This document shows positions 40,326 to 40,784 of a DNA stretch of 40,784 nucleotides, in pieces. The first letter of the stretch is position 1; each line of letters starts with the position of its first letter. A program made the position numbers and the translations under genes. Source of the DNA: Bacteroidales bacterium UBA3764 (lineage in GTDB: Bacteria; Bacteroidota; Bacteroidia; Bacteroidales; UBA932); the NCBI GenBank assembly GCA_002371115.1, contig DFFY01000009.1, forward strand, positions 1 through 40,784. The letters are read 5' to 3'. Below the pieces are notes generated by a model, which had not been told where the DNA came from, did not search any database, and saw only the letters and a list, made by a program, of their open reading frames with translations.

Positions 40326-40418
40326 GCCCTGTCCTCCTGGCTTTTGTCAAAGAGGGCCATGGCTTGGGATTTATCGGCCGAGGCAATGGATGCTATGGAA
40401 AAAGCGCTCGGAGAGTAA
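40326..40418 (+). pseudogene. Possible C-terminal coding remnant
   Basis: One frame reads ALSSWLLSKRAMAWDLSAEA then MDAMEKALGE and a stop at 40416-40418, a sequence with the character of an amphipathic helix at a protein end. No start, promoter or family was recognised. It could be the tail of a lost mobile-element gene. Confidence 0.25.
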
Positions 40419-40446
40419 ATTTCGACAATTTTACCCATCAGAGCGC
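40404..40446. repeat. Inverted repeat GCGCTC/GAGCGC with TTTCGAC core
   Basis: GCGCTC (40404-40409) and GAGCGC (40441-40446) flank GTAAATTTCGACAATTTTAC, itself nearly palindromic. The core GTAAATTTCGAC resembles GTAAAATTTCGAC in the element at 40190-40279. Confidence 0.45.
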
Positions 40447-40543
40447 ATAAACAGTTCTGAAAATAGACAAAAATCTTTTGAACATTCCCATCTATCTATT
40501 GAGGTATTAGGCATTTAAAAAACGCACGACCTTTCGCTCATTA

Positions 40544-40567
40544 TGCGTAAAAATTGTGCGTAAATTG
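40544..40567 (+). repeat. Two TGCGTAAA(AA)TTG direct repeats
   Basis: TGCGTAAAAATTG (40544-40556) is followed directly by TGCGTAAATTG (40557-40567). Short adjoining repeats like this can bind a regulator or initiator, but two copies are too few to call an origin. Confidence 0.4.
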
Positions 40568-40668
40568 CTGTTTTTTAGCTTGTTATGTGATACTGGAAAG
40601 TCCTTTTTTAGCATTTAATAGAGTAGTGTAATTATTTGTTACTCTGACGTGGGTAGTTTTTATAAATA

Positions 40669-40700
40669 TTTGCACAACTCAAAAACGAACGCTATCTTTG
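40669..40700 (+). promoter_or_regulatory. Consensus promoter at right edge
   Basis: TTTG (40669-40672), a 20-base spacer and TATCTTTG (40693-40700) form a complete Bacteroidota promoter. Its transcript would start near 40706 and run out of the window. Confidence 0.8.
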
Positions 40701-40709
40701 CAATCAACC

Positions 40710-40742
40710 GCAGAAAAATGTGAAAGGCTTACACTTTTCTGC
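40710..40742 (+). promoter_or_regulatory. Hairpin at the 5' end of the edge transcript
   Basis: GCAGAAAA-AT-GTG pairs with CAC-TTTTCTGC around a 9-base loop, leaving a 2-base bulge. It starts about 4 bases after the predicted transcription start. A 10-codon ORF (ATG 40751 to TGA 40783) follows. It could be a leader structure or the start of a non-coding RNA; no known riboswitch was recognised. Confidence 0.5.
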
Positions 40743-40784
40743 ACTTAATAATGTATATGGTGACCTTCCCTGAGAATGGTTGAC

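Larger units (their letters stand above)
39957..40784. other. Gene-poor right end with repeats and remnants
   Basis: No convincing gene was found in these 828 bases. They hold a small hairpin TCAGG-CGT-CCTGA (39962-39974), a short GC-rich open stretch at about 40005-40100 that may be a coding remnant (KPYIDVVMSTKSDAMKKIAE), a -7 box TATATTTG at 40147-40154, the paired palindromic element at 40190-40279, a possible remnant at 40326-40418, an inverted repeat at 40404-40446, short direct repeats at 40544-40567, AGAGTA/TACTCT arms at 40620-40645, and a promoter plus hairpin at the right edge. After 40280 the DNA becomes AT-rich. Confidence 0.6.

Noticed and set aside
40544..40567. Replication origin iterons
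   Set aside because: Only two copies, no initiator gene and no DnaA-box cluster.
1..40784. tRNA, rRNA or CRISPR features
   Set aside because: No cloverleaf-like TTCGA arm with matching acceptor stem, no rRNA-like sequence and no regularly spaced repeats were found by eye.

Overview
The window looks like chromosome from a member of the Bacteroidales (Bacteroidota). The evidence is a SusC/SusD pair driven by an ECF sigma/FecR pair, lipoproteins with BACON, DUF5689, fimbrillin-like and BIG2-type domains, a DUF5683 protein next to parAB, a two-domain nucleoside kinase, and repeated promoters of the Bacteroidota form TTTG/TTG-N20-TAnnTTTG. The genus cannot be fixed from the sequence. No rRNA, tRNA or CRISPR array was found.

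Layout. 1-4288: a leftward deoxyhypusine-synthase-like gene cut by the window edge, then a short rightward set for an acyl-carrier-protein pathway (ACP, two hotdog dehydratase-like proteins, a small four-helix transporter), an esterase remnant and a nucleoside kinase. 4285-8574 (leftward): an MMPL/RND exporter that fits the lipid or polyene theme, and a helix-hairpin-helix outer-membrane protein. 8689-10384: hpt, adk and a small secreted protein. 10473-14506 (leftward): parA-parB-DUF5683-lytic transglycosylase, a packed operon. 14662-16602: a short priA.

16673-33455 is the most distinctive block: one rightward run of eleven genes (ECF sigma, FecR anti-sigma, SusC with an STN domain, SusD, a BACON/DUF5689 lipoprotein, an endonuclease/exonuclease/phosphatase-fold lipoprotein, a 53-residue protein, a fimbrillin-like lipoprotein, a BIG2-like lipoprotein, a GH3 glycosidase and a metallophosphoesterase). 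It reads as a polysaccharide-utilization-type locus whose ligand may be a phosphorylated glycan or glycolipid. Its base composition looks lower in GC than the flanks. It carries two homopolymer tracts in places where slippage would matter: T10-G-T8 in the sigma-factor promoter and G9 inside susC.

33456-39956 is a rearranged core-like region: an AlbA_2-like N-terminus joined in frame to a HAD phosphatase and a YbaK-type editing domain, an AlkZ-related protein, a flavin reductase whose N-terminus is replaced by a dispersed repeat, an amino-acid ABC transporter whose substrate-binding lobes appear in swapped order, a signal-peptide remnant and a HAD-family lipoprotein. 39957-40784 is about 830 bases without a convincing gene. 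It holds paired palindromic repeats, short direct repeats, possible coding remnants and, at the right edge, a strong promoter followed at once by a hairpin.
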